Positions 22,651-35,560 of a stretch of DNA of 64,000 bases are shown here, piece after piece. The translations under genes and the position numbers were made by a program. Position 1 is the first letter of the stretch; every line of letters begins with the position of its first letter. The notes beneath the pieces are model-generated. The model searched no databases. It worked only from the letters and a program-made list of their open reading frames with translations, and was not told the DNA's origin. This DNA comes from Lonicera japonica (taxonomy: Eukaryota; Streptophyta; Magnoliopsida; Dipsacales; Caprifoliaceae), in contig CM038467.1 of NCBI GenBank assembly GCA_021464415.1, positions 54,828,734 to 54,892,733 on the forward strand, read 5' to 3'.

Positions 22651-22689
22651 TGAGGGTTTTGAGTTTCAATCGATTGTCCAAAAAAATAA

Positions 22690-23960
22690 AAAATAGAAAA
22701 AGTTTTAATTCGATGACATAAATCTACCGTCTATATCTTTATTTTATATTTTAATTTAAATTAAATATATCTAAATAACATATATGTTATAAATAATTTT
22801 AATAAATTAATATTTATAAGACTTCATTTATGCACTAATATTGTAGAAATCATCAATTATTATTATTATATTTATAAAATTAAGTTTTAATTCAATCAAT
22901 GTCCAAAAAAAAAAAACCTCTTAATTCAATCACATAAATCTACTTTTTAACTATTACACCCTTAATATATTTATTTTATACTTTAATTTAAATTAGCTAT
23001 ATCTGAATAACAAATATATCGCATGTGTAAGTAGCTTAATAAATTAATAAATAAAGTAATAAGTTAATTAATAGACTATAAAAAATATAGGATTTCATTC
23101 ATGCGCAATAGTAGAAACTTGATAAAATAATAATCTTTTTAAATTTATAAAATAATCTTTTTTTATGAGGTCATTTTAAGCTCATCAGTTACACAAATTA
23201 ATAATTCACAATTTTCGACTTACTATCATACCTTATTAAAATATTAGTATAATACTGTTTACTTTTTTTGAAATTTTTATTTGCCTGAATTAATATCATT
23301 CCCCGACTAACTTGGAAGTTGAATTTTATATAAACCCACTTTTTGTGATTCATTTTGAGTAATAGTGATGTTTATTCTTCTACTAACACAAGTCTTTTCG
23401 CATTTCATCACTCATTGTTACTTTTTTTATATCTTTGAAATAGGAAGCCATTGGAATAAAAATATAGAAAGAAAAATATAATTTTTGTCATTTAATAAGA
23501 AGAAAGGAAGAGAGATGATATATATAAAGACTACTTAATTTTGGAAAGCCAAAGGATAATACTATATAAATGCTTAATTAAATTTATAGGAAATAAAAAT
23601 TTAGGGAATACCAATATCACATTATTGGAAAACATAAATTTTTCAAATTATTTATAGAAGGATAATATAATTTACTTAATTAAATTTATAGAAAATATAA
23701 TTTAAGGAAGATAAAGAAAACAATGTTAGAAACACAATTTTTTTGGTAAATTAATAAATTATTTACTTATCGATAAATTAATAATTTATTTATAAATTAT
23801 AACTCCATTTAATTAAAAAATTTGTCGGTACTGGCCTTATTAATTTATAGGTTTTTACCGTAATTATATTTGAAAAAAAAATCTCCAAAATTATTTTTAT
23901 TAGATGGAATTACAAATATAAATCTTTCAGTTGCAATTTTAAAATTACAAATCTAATACT
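22690..23960. other. AT-rich intergenic DNA
   Basis: Very AT-rich. A weak direct repeat (TTTTAATTCAATCA...CATAAATCTAC...) occurs around 22700-22960. No gene seen. Confidence 0.5.
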
Positions 23961-23963
23961 GTA

Positions 23964-24287
23964 AGGCCTTATTTGATTTGGGTATTAAAAAGTGGGATGA
24001 GATTATTAATACCACTTTTTTTACAATAACTTGTTTGGTTCGCATAAATGTGCTGAGATTATTAATACTGAGACTAACTTAATCTCACTCTTTATAGTAT
24101 AATTTAATACCAAAGGGGAGGTGGTATTGTTTATCTGGGATTAAGAAAAAAGAACAATATATTTTCAAAAATGTCATTACTACTACAATATTTTCGAAAA
24201 TGCCACTACCGCCACCCCACACCCCCACCCCCACCCCCACCACTACTAGTGCTACTACTACTACTACTACTACTACTATACTACTAC

Positions 24288-24336
<49 letters not shown>

Positions 24337-24542
24337 TTTTTTTTGTTATTTCAAAATATAATCTCATATACGAGTTACAGAACCAAACATGGTATTAACA
24401 TCAGTATGGGATATCCTAGTATTAATACTGCATGAATGAAATAAGGTATTGGTATTAAATTAATACTAGGATTAATAATTCAATACTATTAATACTGGTA
24501 TTATTAATCCCACTGACCCTAATACCTGAATCAAACAAGGCC
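23964..24542. mobile_element. MITE, PIF/Harbinger (Tourist) type
   Basis: Ends are imperfect inverted repeats of about 34 bases (GGCCTTATTTGATTTGGGTA / inverse of TACCTGAATCAAACAAGGCC). The trinucleotide TAA lies on both sides (23961-23963 and 24543-24545), matching the TAA/TTA target preference of PIF/Harbinger. 579 bp with no coding. The centre holds (CCCCCA)n, (CTA)n and (TAA)n microsatellites at about 24200-24335. Confidence 0.8.
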
Positions 24543-24889
24543 TAATAGTATTATTATTGAGGAAGTCTCCTATCTCACTCCTATTAATTACATTCATTAG
24601 ATTTAATCAAGGTATTACCTTTTAAGATTTTTAATAATATAACTTACATTTTTTTTAATAATTATAATTTACATTTTTGTTAATAATTTAATATCAAACT
24701 ACATTATTCTACCCGTCTTTTGAATTTATCAATGGGTCATTTCTCCTTTCTCTTCTAAAGTAAAGCATTATAAATGCCCACACACTATGTCTTTGCTCTA
24801 TAAAATACAAATTATAAATGAGTGCAAATTTTTGTTCCACGAGACTATGTAAAGAAAATGTTGAAGCAAGTCCAGCAACGAAAATTATT

Positions 24890-25930
24890 TATATATATTT
24901 GTTGTGATAAATTTTAAATACTCGCAAATGCACGAATCAATTTATAATGTAGGATGTAAGCGAGGTCGATCCCACAAAAACTCAAACAATATGTTTTATA
25001 ATTTTCTTGTTAATTTTTCACTAAATTCCTAATCTAGCAAGAAAAGTAGTGAAATAAAATAAAATAAAGCAAAGCAAAGCAAATAAACTAAAGTAATAGA
25101 AGTAAATAAAATAATATTAAGCAAGATAACAAAATTTAATTAATTGACTAAGGTTTCAGAATCATATATTTAATATCATTTTCCTTAGTATTTATGTACG
25201 TAAACTCTATTTTTATCTCGCATTAATTTAGTCTTTCGACTATAATAGATGTGGAAAATAAAATCAATAAAGTCCAGTTAATTAATAAAATTCAATTATA
25301 ATTCTTGTACATCTAAACTTATGTATAAGGTCAAAATACTTATGATATCCATCAAAACACACCCTATATCTACTCTCAACAAATCATAAGGTGAATCAAT
25401 TCAACAAAAAAGAATGAGAATCTAACTTTATTTTTATCAATTAAAATAGGCATCCAATAAGAAGAATTGTATTTCACATTAAAGCATTAAATTGATAGAG
25501 TCAATTGGCATGAACAAGTGTGATGAAATCAATTAAATACACTCATCATAACCCTAGCACAAATTTACACTAGCATGAATAAAATTAAATAATTAAAAAG
25601 AATAAAGTTAAATAAAACTTAATGGGCATATAATTAATTGAATAATAAATTTAAGCTCCAAATCTCCAAATTCTTCAGACAAAATAAAAGTAAAAGATAA
25701 AAAATAAAAATAAAAAGAATAAAAAATTAATAAAGAAGAGAGAAGTTCTGTTGCACACCACCTTCAATTGGCCCTCCTTTATTTATAATTGTGATGCTCT
25801 CTTTCTTCTTTAGGGCCCTAATCATTTGCATATGGTCTTGGTTGTTTGAACATTTAGATTTGCACCTTTTAGATGGTTAGGCTTGTTTAATATTAATAGC
25901 AAATATATGAATAGGCACATTGCCGATGCC
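24890..25930. repeat. LTR-like dispersed repeat
   Basis: Contains AATACTCGCAAATGCACGAAT and GCGAGGTCGATCCCAC, phrases common near the ends of a widespread family of plant LTRs. Its right part (25740-25930) matches 17780-18040. No inverted ends, target duplication or coding region can be defined. The middle is A-rich. Confidence 0.4.
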
Positions 25931-26790
25931 CAAAAAAAGCAAGTTGATACATCCATACATGATAAGTTCGAGGTCGAATTACAGGGAAAGTAAGGAATCT
26001 ATTTCTCTAGCTATCTATTTCAAAGGAAAAAAGGGGAAAAAAGGAAAAGATGATAGAATGGGAAACAAAAAAGGAAATTAAAACTAAATTAAGACTACTA
26101 ATTAGTACTACTACAAACACGAGTTCAATATCACTGGTAAAGACAACAAAAGAACAAGATTGTTGACTCGACAAATGGGTGAATCAACATAATAATATAA
26201 TTTTATTTTTTTTAATCTGAAAAGGTTGAACCCTTAAATTTTATTAAAATAAGCAAAATATACAAACCTAGAGGTAGTGTAAACTATACTTCAAGGATAA
26301 AGCTAATGAAATATCATCGTATATGTATAATTGATCTCGAGTTCAAGCAATAAGTTAGAAGATCATTTTTTGTCCAATGACAAGGTCGTATTTTCCACTT
26401 CAAGTACAATTGTGTCATTCAACAGGAAGCCTTTTGATAAGTCGTTTAGATCCACGAGTGGAAAAAATGCTGGGCGACCCCAACCATTGCAGGAGGTAGA
26501 AAACCAATTTTCACCTACAGCAAGTGTAGATATAAAATATTTTGTTAGCTCTTTTTTCCATCAGTAATATATATATACTTTAACACAGTCACATGCACCT
26601 ATATTTACATATATATATATATAGTCGATATGAATTTGGGACAAAATGTAATTTGTATTTTGTTTATTTTGTTTGATTTGGTAAGAAAACCTGAGTGAGC
26701 TCAGGTAAAGAATGGGAGTACAATTTTTAAGAACACCACTCAAAATTTTGTTAAAAGCAACAAATTAACAAAAAAAATAAAAATTACGCA
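25931..26790. other. Intergenic DNA
   Basis: No supported gene. A stretch near 26380-26440 (ATTTTCCACTTCAAGTACAA...TCATTCAACAGGAAGC) is a diverged copy of sequences at about 31455-31525 and 35755-35825. A (TA)n run is near 26568-26580 and 26610-26625. Confidence 0.45.
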
Positions 26791-26791
26791 A

Positions 26792-26962
26792 ATAATTATG
26801 GATGGTGATATTAGCACTCCACAAATGTACTCTAACATTTCAAAAAAGTCTCTTCAATGCAGAAAAAGTGTCTAAAAAGATCCACATATAAAATGTCAAT
26901 AAAGATAATTTTGGAGTGTTAGAGTACTTTTATAGACCGCTAATATCATTATCCATAATTAT
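26792..26962. mobile_element. Small fold-back MITE
   Basis: 171 bp. ATAATTATGGATGGTGATAT at the left pairs with ATATCATTATCCATAATTAT at the right, and the pairing continues inward (AGTACTCTAACA-like arms). No coding. Related phrases (TCTAACACTCCAAAAAGTG) recur at 29620-29760 and around 34870. The target duplication is not clear. Confidence 0.65.
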
Positions 26963-27183
26963 GCATAAAGATTAATTATATTGGATATAAGAAATGCCAA
27001 GTAAGCAAAAAAATTGTCCCAAAACTCGTAATCAAAATGTACTCAAATTTGGTAAGAGAATGTGATGAACGATATTGAAAATTTAAAGTTGCTTTTGAAT
27101 TGACCTTTTGGAATTTGTTTTGGACTGAGGCGTAGCGCTGCTCATTGGTTATATACTTTTCATCAAACCAAAAAGAAGACTTA

Positions 27184-27491
27184 GGGTGCGTTTGTTTTTT
27201 TCATTTTACTTTTGATTGCTGAATGCTGATTACTAATTGCTGAATCCAATCTTTGAAAATGATGTTTGTTTTTTATTCTGAATGAGGTTCTGAATTTTAT
27301 CTTTTTGTATGAAACAATGATTTAAATTCAGCTTTAAGCATTCAGCAGGATTAGCCTCTTAATGCTGAATGCTTAATCATTAAAAAATAGCTATTAACCT
27401 CTTAATGATTTAAAAAAACAAGCATCATATTGCACATTTTAATGCTTAATACTCTTTCACTAAGCATTCAAAGGTAAAAACAAACACCCCC
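27184..27491. mobile_element. MITE with GGGTGCGTTTG ends
   Basis: 308 bp with imperfect inverted ends (GGGTGCGTTTGTTTTT / inverse of AAAACAAACACCCCC). TTA flanks both sides, which would fit PIF/Harbinger, although this style of end also occurs in hAT MITEs. The interior repeats TGCTGAATGCT and TTAATGATT motifs. Confidence 0.65.
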
Positions 27492-27514
27492 TTAACGTAA
27501 TAAATACATTATAG

Positions 27515-27640
27515 TAGGTGCAAGTGGGTTAGTCTAGTAGTAAATGGCCCACTCATATTAGGGGAGATCCCAGGTTCAAGCCACGCATGGGGTGGGGTGG
27601 GTTATTTTTTTATTTTTATTTTTTTTTGTAGTAAAGAAGG
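27515..27640 (+). mobile_element. tRNA-derived SINE
   Basis: GTGGGTTAGTCTAGTAGTAAATGG contains an A-box-like start, and about 35 bases on is AGGTTCAAGCC, a good B box. It is followed by a GGTGGGGTGGGTT segment and a T-rich tail, as in several plant SINEs. No internal tRNA fold. Confidence 0.55.
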
Positions 27641-27644
27641 AAAG

Positions 27645-29580
27645 ACTTAGACCTTCCTTCTTTAAAAAAAACCATTATAATAGAATGAAAAATAGAGAAA
27701 TTTTTTTCTGAACTACTAGAATGAATAAAAAGGCTCATATGCATTGGTAAGAATTAATTAACAAAAATTAGAAACCCCAAACTCACGAGTTTTGGCCTCA
27801 TGATAAGTACTATTGCGTTGGTTCTTGATCCGTAATTTAAATTGTGCACACAATCTTAGCTTGGGATTCCGTTGCAGCCAATCAGCATTCACGAACAAAC
27901 AAACTTTTGTTCTTGGATTCATAAGTTCTGTTCGGATACACAGATAAATACATGTAAACCCTAATTTATAAAAGCCTAGTTAATTATACATTTTTTTAAT
28001 TGGGGGGGATTAATTTAATTTAAAAAGAACATAAGCTAATGCTTAATGCTTAGAGTACCAAGAGTATCCATGAACTAAAAATGTGTTGGAGTAAAGACAT
28101 TCTTTGTCCTTGATCATTGAAATTTTTTTAACTTTCCAGGTGTAAGGATTGACATCTTCCATTAAGCCAAATTGCTTAATAACAAAAACCTCAGTCCAAA
28201 AAATGCAAGAATCATCTTGAATGTATCCTTTAGAAACATTAGTAAGAGCTTGGAAGGTCATAAATTTGTTAAAGTCCCCATTGTATTCGGTCCTTGTACT
28301 TGTACTACCAAAGCGCCTTATTTTAGAATCAGCATCTACATGTATTCGTACGGTTCATGTTAATCAACTCCCTTGGAAAATGATAGAGAATATAACTGAA
28401 ATCTATGAGGAAGGTGGGAAAAAAAAAAGTTTAGAGATGTGGTGATATGATCTCTAGTTTTATGACTAGATGTCTTCCATCCTTCTTTATTTTTATGTGG
28501 AAAACCACCATAATATTTTGTTTTCCATGAGAAAAACTAAAAAAGTAAGAGAACATCACATCACATCCCTAAACTTATTTTCTAACTTCTCACAAAAATC
28601 AATTATTTTTCTTATTAATTTTTATATTGTTGTCAAACGGAGACTAACAAGATGTTAACACACATTAGAAGAATCCATAAATTAAAAGAAGATTGATAAT
28701 CAGACAAATCTAAGTTTACCTTGGATTGTATATTACTTGTCCTTGAGTTGATCATAAACAAATAATTTGTAATTGTCACAAACTTCCCAATTTTAAGTTA
28801 GAGTATGCGTATCTACTATTTCTAGGTACATAGATAGATAGTCTTCACCCCCATTGTTCCTTCCTTTTGGGTAGATCGACACTCTCCTTCAACAACGTTG
28901 TTGAGATAGAAAAGAAAGAGAGAAATGAAACACCACTAATTAAGTGTAGAAATTGAAAAAGGAAATGATTTCATGCTTTTGAATTTACTTTTCTATTCTT
29001 AAAAAAAGGTCAATATAAATGAGACTATTCAAACTTACCAATTGAAGCCGTTTGCCCATAATTTATCAGATTGATGCTTTGGACTATTGGAGTTTAGAAG
29101 GTTGGAAAAGGACTCTATTTTGAAGGTGTTGTGGGCTGGTGAAATATCTCTTTAGTATCTTGAAATTTTTTCTAGGGGTCCTGAGGCCATGTGAAATCTC
29201 ACTATAGGATCTTGAATTTTTTGCGAAGTAATTATAACACATATACATAACATACAAATTTAAAAGTTATCATTTATGAATATGGAAGAACATAAAGAAA
29301 TTTAAATGCCTATAATTCCACTAACTTTAGTTTTTTAAAAACCACAAATTTAAAAATTAATTACACTAATCAACCATCTACTATACATTTTTTTTTTTTT
29401 CTATCTATGAAAAAAATTAATTATTTCAAGCCTCCAAAAATGAAAATGACCTTATTAATACGAGAGATTGATAGTAATTTTTAGCAAACTAGGGCAAGTG
29501 CCTTAGTACAAGTACACCGTAAAACACATTTTAACATAAACTGCCATTTTTTTAGTGAAAAAATGAATATATTAATTTTA
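27645..29580. other. Intergenic DNA
   Basis: No convincing gene. A minus-strand frame at 28043-28261 (72 residues) has a faint F-box-associated look (tryptophan, EVFVIKQFG), but I could not support it. The remainder is AT-rich. Confidence 0.45.
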
Positions 29581-29619
29581 AATATACTATGGGTATGGTT
29601 ATTAGCGTGCACTCAAACT

Positions 29620-29770
29620 GAGTATTCTAACACTCCAAAAAGTGCTTTTAATGTGTGAATAAAAATGTCTCAAAAGATACATATAAAACTGAGTAATCTA
29701 ACACTCCAAAAAGTGTTTTTAACGCGTGAATAAAAATGTCCCAAAAGATACATATAAAAATTGTACCTGG
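29620..29770. repeat. Two tandem units of about 75 bp
   Basis: TGAGTATTCTAACACTCC...AAAGTG...GTGAATAAAAATGTC...AAAAGATACATATAAAA occurs twice, head to tail, with few differences. It is related to the MITE at 26792-26962. Confidence 0.7.
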
Positions 29771-30034
29771 AAATAAATTGGAGAGCTATAGTACTTGCTA
29801 GCCAATAGTGACAAAATATAAATGGGCAATAAGAGAGAGGACTATGAAGACCACAAAATGTTATAGGATAAAATGGACATAAAAAGTACATACCAAATTC
29901 ATCATCATCCCTAGTAATATGCTCCATTGGTACATGTGTGGAGTTGGTCTTGTTTTGTCAAAACTACTAGTTCCTTTCAAATTTGAAGGTTGTATTTGGT
30001 TGAACATCTATATATTTATATATAACATAGCTTC

Positions 30035-30560
30035 TTAATTTATTTAGGTAGTGAATTGATAAAGAGATCTTCCTCATGGGTCGTCAAAGCATAAAATTGA
30101 ACACGCTAATCTTACTAACAAACTCGGCAAATAATATCTTCTCTTTAATGGAAAAAGAAAAGCATCTTTCACAACTGAGTAAAGGTGTAGTCCTTTGTTT
30201 TATTCTCTCACTCTGTAGATATATATATGCATAGATATGTAAGTGATGAAAACAATAAAGAGAAAAAATGAATGAAGACCATAATATATATATATATATA
30301 TTTAAATATTTGGTTCCTATTGTTCTCTATATATTTACATATATTTATTTGGGTTTAATTTGAAAATGATAAAAATAAAGTTTCTTTATTTAATTGTACA
30401 GATGATGAATTAATAAAGAGGACATTCTCGTAAAGTCGTCAAAGCATAAAATGTGTAGGAATGTACGCTACATATTTATCACAAACTCAGAAAGGATCTC
30501 TCTTTTTTAGTGGAAAAAGAAACACATCTCTTATGCACAATTGATTAAGTGCAATACTAT
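30035..30560. repeat. Diverged direct repeat of about 160-175 bp
   Basis: Bases about 30035-30190 and 30385-30555 share TGAATT(G/A)ATAAAGAG, GTCGTCAAAGCATAAAAT, ACAAACTC(G/A)G and GGAAAAAGAAA(A/C) in the same order. No coding. Confidence 0.6.
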
Positions 30561-31300
30561 GTGATTTAGAGCGAAAGCAAGTCATGGAAGAAAAGCTTGA
30601 TGGCAACAAGATGGTAATGGAGCTACGGTAGAATCAATGCGAAAACAAGTCTTTAGAGAAGATTTCGACGACGGCGGTGATGCAGGCTAAAAACCTCATT
30701 GGGGGTAGTTTCAAAAAATCCCTTCATGAGACCGTTTGATTGGGGAGGGCAACCCCTGTTGTATAGTCTGTTATGATTTCTCCATAAAATTTCCGCTCTA
30801 GTCCTCTTTCTTACTATTTGTATATATATATAATATAATTATTTTTGTGGGGGCGGCCAGGATCTGTTAAAAGTTGTGACGATAAAATAATAGAAAAAAA
30901 TTTAATGAATACAGCAAAAAGAATAGGGGAAAAAAGTTAGTTAATGCATAAAAAAATGTAGTTAATATATATACTTGATAAAACGAATGTCTATCTCTGT
31001 TCCTTATTCCAACCCCCACCCCCAAACTCCAAAGTGTGACCCGGATCTCTCAAACTTGTGTAAGCACCTCTACAATTATTCCCAGAATATTTTATTTTCT
31101 AATAATGTTTGCTGATAGCTTGATTTGATAGTCTCATTATTTATGCTATTTAATACTTTTTTATATTCTAAATAGGCAACAATATAATTTTTGATCTATC
31201 AATTAATCTTTCATTTGTCGTTGAAGGCCCGAAAAAGAATCGCAAGAGAAAATACATTATATCTATGAAAAACAAAACTAGATTACTTATAGAAAAAAGA
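30561..31300. other. Intergenic DNA
   Basis: No gene seen. Includes a (TA)n run near 30822-30840 and AT-rich sequence. Confidence 0.45.
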
Positions 31301-31307
31301 TAAAATA

Positions 31308-32255
31308 AGATATTAAAAGAAATTAGCAAAATGATGCATGCTTTGATTCAACTCGTATGGTGGTTGAATAAATGGTATAATTTAGCGAATACAGTAGTTT
31401 AAATTTAGAGAGCAAGAGAAAAAAACCAATAGGGCATTAGTCCACTTGCTCGTAATTTCAACTTTTTTGTTGTACTAATTTCCACTTCAATTATAATTTT
31501 ATCATTAACTAGGAAGCATTTTGGTTTTTTTCCACTGATTTTTTTCTTAGGAAAATTTTAATGAGACAATTGCATGTCATTGAGTTGAATAGTAGCATAT
31601 TGGACATCGAAGAGGGAGTGTTATAAGATATTGATACGTGGATGTTCATATGTGATGTTTATAGATTTAACTTGTCCCACATTGATATTATGGGTGAATA
31701 TGATTAGCACATATTATATATCTATATATATATATATTCTTGTCCAATATAGGTTTTGTATAGAAGGAAGGAGGTGAGCTTTTAATATAAATAGAGCTGA
31801 CTCCTACCCATATTACATATCAATTGAATAAAAATATTTTCCTATTCTCTTCTCTCTCTCTCTCTTTATTATTTTAACAAATATATATTTGTTATCTTCA
31901 TTCATTTTTTCTCTTTGTTGTTTTATCACCTTCATCTCTATACATATATATATATATATAAAGAGAGGGCATATAAAAAAGGATTGCACTTTAATCAACT
32001 GAAAGATGCTTTTCTTCTTCAATTAAAAAAATCAAAAATATTTTTTTCTGAGTTTGTTACGAAAATTAGCATATGCTGTTAAAATTGTGAGAAATACACT
32101 GTAGGGTTTACAAAAAAGTTAAGACAATAACATATTAAAAGAAAGTAGCAAAATGATGCATTCTTTGATTCAACTCATATAGTGGTTGCATAAATGGCAT
32201 AATTTAGCCAATACAGTAGATTAAATTTAGAGAGCAAGAGCAAACTAAATGAGAG
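31308..32255. repeat. Pair of about 125-bp direct repeats
   Basis: Bases about 31308-31432 and 32130-32252 match closely (ATATTAAAAGAAA(T/G)TAGCAAAATG start, GTTTAAATTTAGAGAGCAAGAG-type end). They are part of a set of blocks that are also found, rearranged, near 35.0-35.8 kb. Between them are CT-rich and (TA)n stretches and no gene. Confidence 0.65.
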
Positions 32256-32289
32256 CCTGATCGAATTCAACAAAAGAAAACTAAGTGTA

Positions 32290-32820
32290 TATGAAATTAT
32301 AATTTGTTTTAAATGCAATATTAAATCCTACACTTTTTATTAATTTACATTTTACTCCATAAATATTTTGAATACTACAAATATGAAAAAATATTTGGAA
32401 AAATTGAGAACATTGAGCCACATTGCCTTGGTCGATGTATATGTATATACAGGGGAAAAGTCCAACCAAGGCTAGCCCGTCCCAAACCCAAATTTAGAGT
32501 AAACTAATAGCTTGTTGGCATATGAGAGAACAGGGAGTAGAATATTTGAATCCTGAGTTCTAGCTAAGGAAATTAATGAAAATTTTCAAATTATATAATT
32601 AGTCAACACTAAGAATCAACGTTTTCAAAATAGCATGGGCGTTTCTAGGGTGGCAAGGGTGACTGGCTAATAGGAGATTATTCGGGGATCAGTTGAACAA
32701 AAAAAAATATATTTATTTATTATTAAAAAAAACATAATACAAATAAAAAAAATAATCTAACTTTAGTTCTAAAAATTAAGTAGAGAGAGCTTCTTAGACA
32801 AATATTCCATAATCCAAAGG
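32290..32820. repeat. Segmental duplicate, copy 1
   Basis: About 530 bp similar in order and length to 35047-35560. Shared phrases include AATTTGTTTTAAATGCAATA, TGGTCGATGTATATGTATA-like, CCAACCAAGGCTAGCCC, TTGGCATATGAGAGAA and CTTCTTAGACAAATATTCC. The ends do not look like LTR termini. No conserved frame is seen. Confidence 0.75.
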
Positions 32821-33284
32821 GTTATTTGGGGTTTGGCTCCCATTTTTTATGAGGAACCTAGCTTTTGGCATCCAAAATTTAGCATAACGTAGGTTTGGCC
32901 CCCAATTTCAATGGTTTCCGTCTATTGATTGCCTTGACTGTTAGTTGCATTGACTCATTTTCTAACATAAAAACCCAAGAACATCCTTTTACATATATTA
33001 TTTTTCTCTTCATATTAATTTTCTTTAGATTATATTATATATATATATATATATTATGTTTATTGTATCAATATATATGCATAGATGTTGAAGAAAAATG
33101 ACGTGCTTAAATAAATGCAAATCAATTCAATTAGAGCCCAAAGAATCTTAAATTCATACAACATGGATTCTATTTCAATCTTAAAGTCATACAATATTTA
33201 AAAAACAAATTTAATTAATTACATGGATAACTAACTTGCTTACATATTGTGCTTGATGATTCACCGTAACGGTAATGGCTATGC

Positions 33285-33450
33285 ATTTCCGAGAAAATGC
33301 ATACACTTTCCAAAAAAATGCACAATTTTCCCACAAAACGCATCATTCCTAGAATATGCATACCCTTGGCCGAAAAATGCATCACTTTCTAGGAAAATGC
33401 ATAACTTTCACGAAAAATTAATCATTTTCCCAGAAAATGATTAATCTTTC
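33285..33450. repeat. About 20-bp degenerate tandem repeat
   Basis: About eight units of (C/G)GAAAAATGCAT...(A/C)CTTTC type. The frame across it reads as a repetitive FPRKCIHFPKKC-like peptide, which is a by-product of the repeat. Confidence 0.65.
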
Positions 33451-33813
33451 CCTCGTATTCTCTTGATGCACGCATATATGCAATATCATCTTTAGATTTC
33501 TCCTACACTATAGGGATAACTTGTTAATTTTGGTGCTTGCTTTATCTATTTAATTACTTTATTATTTGCTACATGCTAGAAAAGATTAAACTGGTTTTCC
33601 ATCATAAAATCAATGGACTTATGGGGTTTACTTTGTATCTCGATTAAAATTGATTTTGAGAATCTAACTACTGAATAACAAACCTAGAATTAATTTCACT
33701 TCTGCACGAGCACCCTATAGTTTTTTTCAAGCTGAACAAAATCCACATAGACAATAAAGACCGACCACCTTTGGTTAGCCAACTGGTAGAGGAAAGCTTA
33801 GCAGGAGGATAAG

Positions 33814-34274
33814 TGATGGAAAATAACCACCGTGAATTGGGTTAGGGACGGCTATTAGCTTGGAGTAGTGAACAAGTTTACCCTTTATAGTAATTTTCAT
33901 AACTCACCAACCCTAATGTACACCCTCTCATATACCTAGAAATAGAAAGGGGGAATCTTTAGCTCATTCAATTCAATTCTCTCTCTAGACTCACTCTGAC
34001 ACAGCCTACTTCTTCTCTAAGCTAAACTATTACCAAATTTTCTATGTAATTATTTCATTGTATTGTTTTATTGAGCTTTAAGCTAATACAAGGCACACAC
34101 ACATGCCAAAGGAGGATGTGCCACCATATTGGAAATAAGAGTCACCGGGAGAACCTACATATATGACAATTCACAATTGATTATAGTCTTTCCTGCATAC
34201 TTTCCAGTTGCCAACCAATTCTGTTGGGTTGCGATTCTCCTTAACTTGGGCTTGTCAAATTTTTGGCACCCACA
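33814..34274 (+). mobile_element. LTR related to the LARD LTR
   Basis: Starts TGATGG after a purine-rich AGGAGGATAAG, and ends GGCACCCACA. Its right part repeats the U5 order of the 11.9-kb element: GAGCT(T/A)(T)AAGCTAATACAA, GCACACAC, AAAGGAGGA(T/C)GT, CACCGGGAGAACCTAC. It is probably the 3' end of another Tat-type element, with a short internal remnant to its left. No matching target duplication. Confidence 0.5.
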
Positions 34275-34279
34275 ATTGA

Positions 34280-35040
34280 TTTTATTATTATTATTATTAT
34301 TCACAACTTAATTTATAGATTTGCAATTTTTTAAAATAGGCATTATATAGTAGAAAAAATTATAAAGGAAACAAAACCTGCACTACAATTGTGCTACGTA
34401 TATATCTTCATTTATATCAAATTCGTTAAGGTTTTATCTCAATTTAACTAAAAATTCTTAATTTTTTATTTTGTCGAACAGTTCAAATAACCAAACATTG
34501 TATTTTACTATGTGAACATTAAGAATATTAATCTTACACATCAAATGGAACAAATATTGGTTCGAAAAGTCTCCCTCATGAGTTGGGTTCATCTGGGTTT
34601 TAGTCTCACTCACAGTATTAAATTCTATGTTGTATACTGCCTTTTTGTACAAAACAATAGACTTAGATCCTCACTTTATTAAATTAATCTTACTTATAAT
34701 GGAGATAAATCAGTTAATGTATAAACTCTCATAATATTAGAATGATCTTATTTGTTGGCCATTGATTCACTTGATATTTTTTAATATTTTTTGTTAAAAT
34801 GTGGAAAATAAAAAAAAAACAAATATTGCCTAACTAACTAATATATTAATTCCTAAATATTTTATTTAGGGCATACTAACACTCTAAATAAATCCTTTTG
34901 CACCTTATTTTGATCTTTAGTAACACTTTTTATGTATAATTAGAAATACTTCATTTAAATGGATTTTCAACAACCTACATACATTAAGTGTACTTTACCA
35001 TTAGGACATTAATCCACTTGCTCGTATGAGAGTTATATAT
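34280..35040. other. AT-rich intergenic DNA
   Basis: Starts with an (ATT)n run. No gene is supported. Confidence 0.45.
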
Positions 35041-35046
35041 GTATTA

Positions 35047-35560
35047 AATTTTAATTTGTTTTAAATGCAATATTAAATCCTACAGTTTTTATTAATTTAC
35101 ACATTACTCCCTCAATATTTTGAATACTACTAATATGAGAAAAAATGTGGAAAAAATTGAGAACATTAAGCCACATTGCCTCGGTCGATGTATATGTATA
35201 TAAGGGGTAGAGTCCAACCAAGGCTAGCCCCTCCCAAACCCAATTCAGAGTACATTCATAGCTCGTTGGCATATGAGAGAATTGGGAGCAGAATATTTGA
35301 ATCCCAAGTTCTAACTAAGGAAATTAAAGAAAATGTTCAAATTAATTAATCAACACTAAGAATCGATATTTTCAAAATAGCCGGGCGTTCCTAGGGCGGC
35401 AGGGGGGACTAGCTGATAGGATATTATTGGGGGATTAATTGGACATATAAATTTTATATTTATTTATTATTTAAAAAACATAATACAAATTAATAAAATC
35501 TAACTTCACTTCAGAAAATTACGTAGAGAGAGCTTCTTAGACAAATATTCCATAATCTAA
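35047..35560. repeat. Segmental duplicate, copy 2
   Basis: Direct-orientation counterpart of 32290-32820, about 2.75 kb away. A further shared block (ATTTCAACTTTTTTGTT...TTCCACTTCAATT...AGGAAGCA) lies at 35755-35825 here and at 31455-31525 there, so the order of blocks differs between the two sites. Confidence 0.75.

Noticed and set aside
22364..22681. 105-codon Ser/Pro/Leu-rich minus-strand ORF
   Set aside because: Explained by the polypurine stretch and the 35-base A-run (poly-Phe in this frame).
27515..27610. tRNA gene
   Set aside because: A and B boxes are present but no acceptor stem or cloverleaf can be formed. It fits a SINE better.
28043..28261. 72-codon minus-strand frame with a faint F-box-associated look
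   Set aside because: No F-box and no second conserved motif, and the flanking frames are full of stops. Too weak to call.
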